Shown here one piece after another: positions 5,485 through 5,499 of a stretch of 5,499 nt of DNA. Where the stretch lies: contig CAKAPZ010000074.1 of assembly GCA_916720015.1 (NCBI GenBank), forward strand, positions 1 to 5,499. Direction: 5' to 3'. Source of the stretch: an uncultured Atopobium sp. (lineage in GTDB: Bacteria > Actinomycetota > Coriobacteriia > Coriobacteriales > Atopobiaceae). The position numbers and the translations under genes are program-made. Positions within the stretch are counted from its first letter, which is position 1, and every line of letters starts with the position of its first letter. Under the pieces are notes generated by a model. The model did no database searches. It had not been told where the DNA came from and saw nothing but the letters and a program-made list of their open reading frames with translations.

Positions 5485-5499
5485 CAAATGTCAAACTTT

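Noticed and set aside
5473..5487. TTG at 5487 as the start of the CobW-family gene
   Set aside because: The AAGGAG ribosome binding site lies between it and ATG 5472 at ideal spacing for the ATG, and the extra five residues are not needed by the family.
5489..5494. Perfect TTGACA on the minus strand near the right edge, as a -35 box for the CobW-family gene
   Set aside because: It lies only 16 nt before the start codon, leaving no room for a -10 box and transcription start upstream of the ribosome binding site.
1..5499. CRISPR array, tRNA, rRNA, riboswitch, insertion sequence or phage attachment site
   Set aside because: No regularly spaced repeats, cloverleaf or rRNA-like stretches, transposase genes or terminal inverted repeats were seen on reading both strands; intergenic regions are under 250 bp.

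Overview
The window is 5.5 kb of densely coding bacterial DNA of medium GC content. It holds four complete or nearly complete genes and one gene cut by the left edge. Gene content, codon choice and protein style (a CBS/DRTGG-type Mn-dependent pyrophosphatase, a Firmicutes/Thermotoga-like sirtuin, a YciC-like COG0523 GTPase) suggest a Gram-positive anaerobe. An Atopobium/Lancefieldella-type actinobacterium (Coriobacteriia) is my best guess. That is a judgement from general resemblance, not a database match, and no RNA gene is present to settle it.

Layout. (1) Positions 1-1386, minus strand: a single-pass membrane protein with an Ala/Pro/Lys-rich cytoplasmic tail and extracytoplasmic MORN repeats. 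Its 3' end overlaps by 11 bp the GTG start of an OatA-like acyltransferase-3 membrane protein, which runs off the left edge. The two look translationally coupled and probably serve the cell envelope. (2) Positions 1361-1599: a divergent intergenic region. It carries a strong ribosome binding site for the leftward pair that opens only onto ATG-AAA-TAG, and an extended -10 promoter candidate for the rightward gene that overlaps a perfect 12-bp palindrome. (3) Positions 1600-3267, plus strand: the regulatory CBS-DRTGG-CBS family II inorganic pyrophosphatase, followed by a strong hairpin/T-tract terminator at 3358-3392. (4) Positions 3393-4244, minus strand, convergent with the pyrophosphatase: a Sir2-family NAD-dependent deacylase with an unusual insertion of about 45 residues containing a 21-bp in-frame duplication. 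(5) Positions 4327-5472, minus strand: a CobW/COG0523 metallochaperone GTPase, upstream of the sirtuin and separated from it by a canonical intrinsic terminator whose T-tract ends 6 nt before the sirtuin's Shine-Dalgarno sequence.

The gene products are mostly known families. Pyrophosphatase pulls biosynthesis forward by removing PPi and is tuned by adenine nucleotides. The sirtuin ties protein acylation to NAD+. The CobW GTPase handles metal, likely zinc. The MORN/acyltransferase pair likely acts at the envelope. I see no CRISPR array, tRNA, rRNA, insertion sequence or obvious novel multi-gene system. The points most worth a second look are the envelope MORN/acyltransferase pair with its apparent one-base frame lesion, the sirtuin insertion, and the terminator between the CobW gene and the sirtuin gene.
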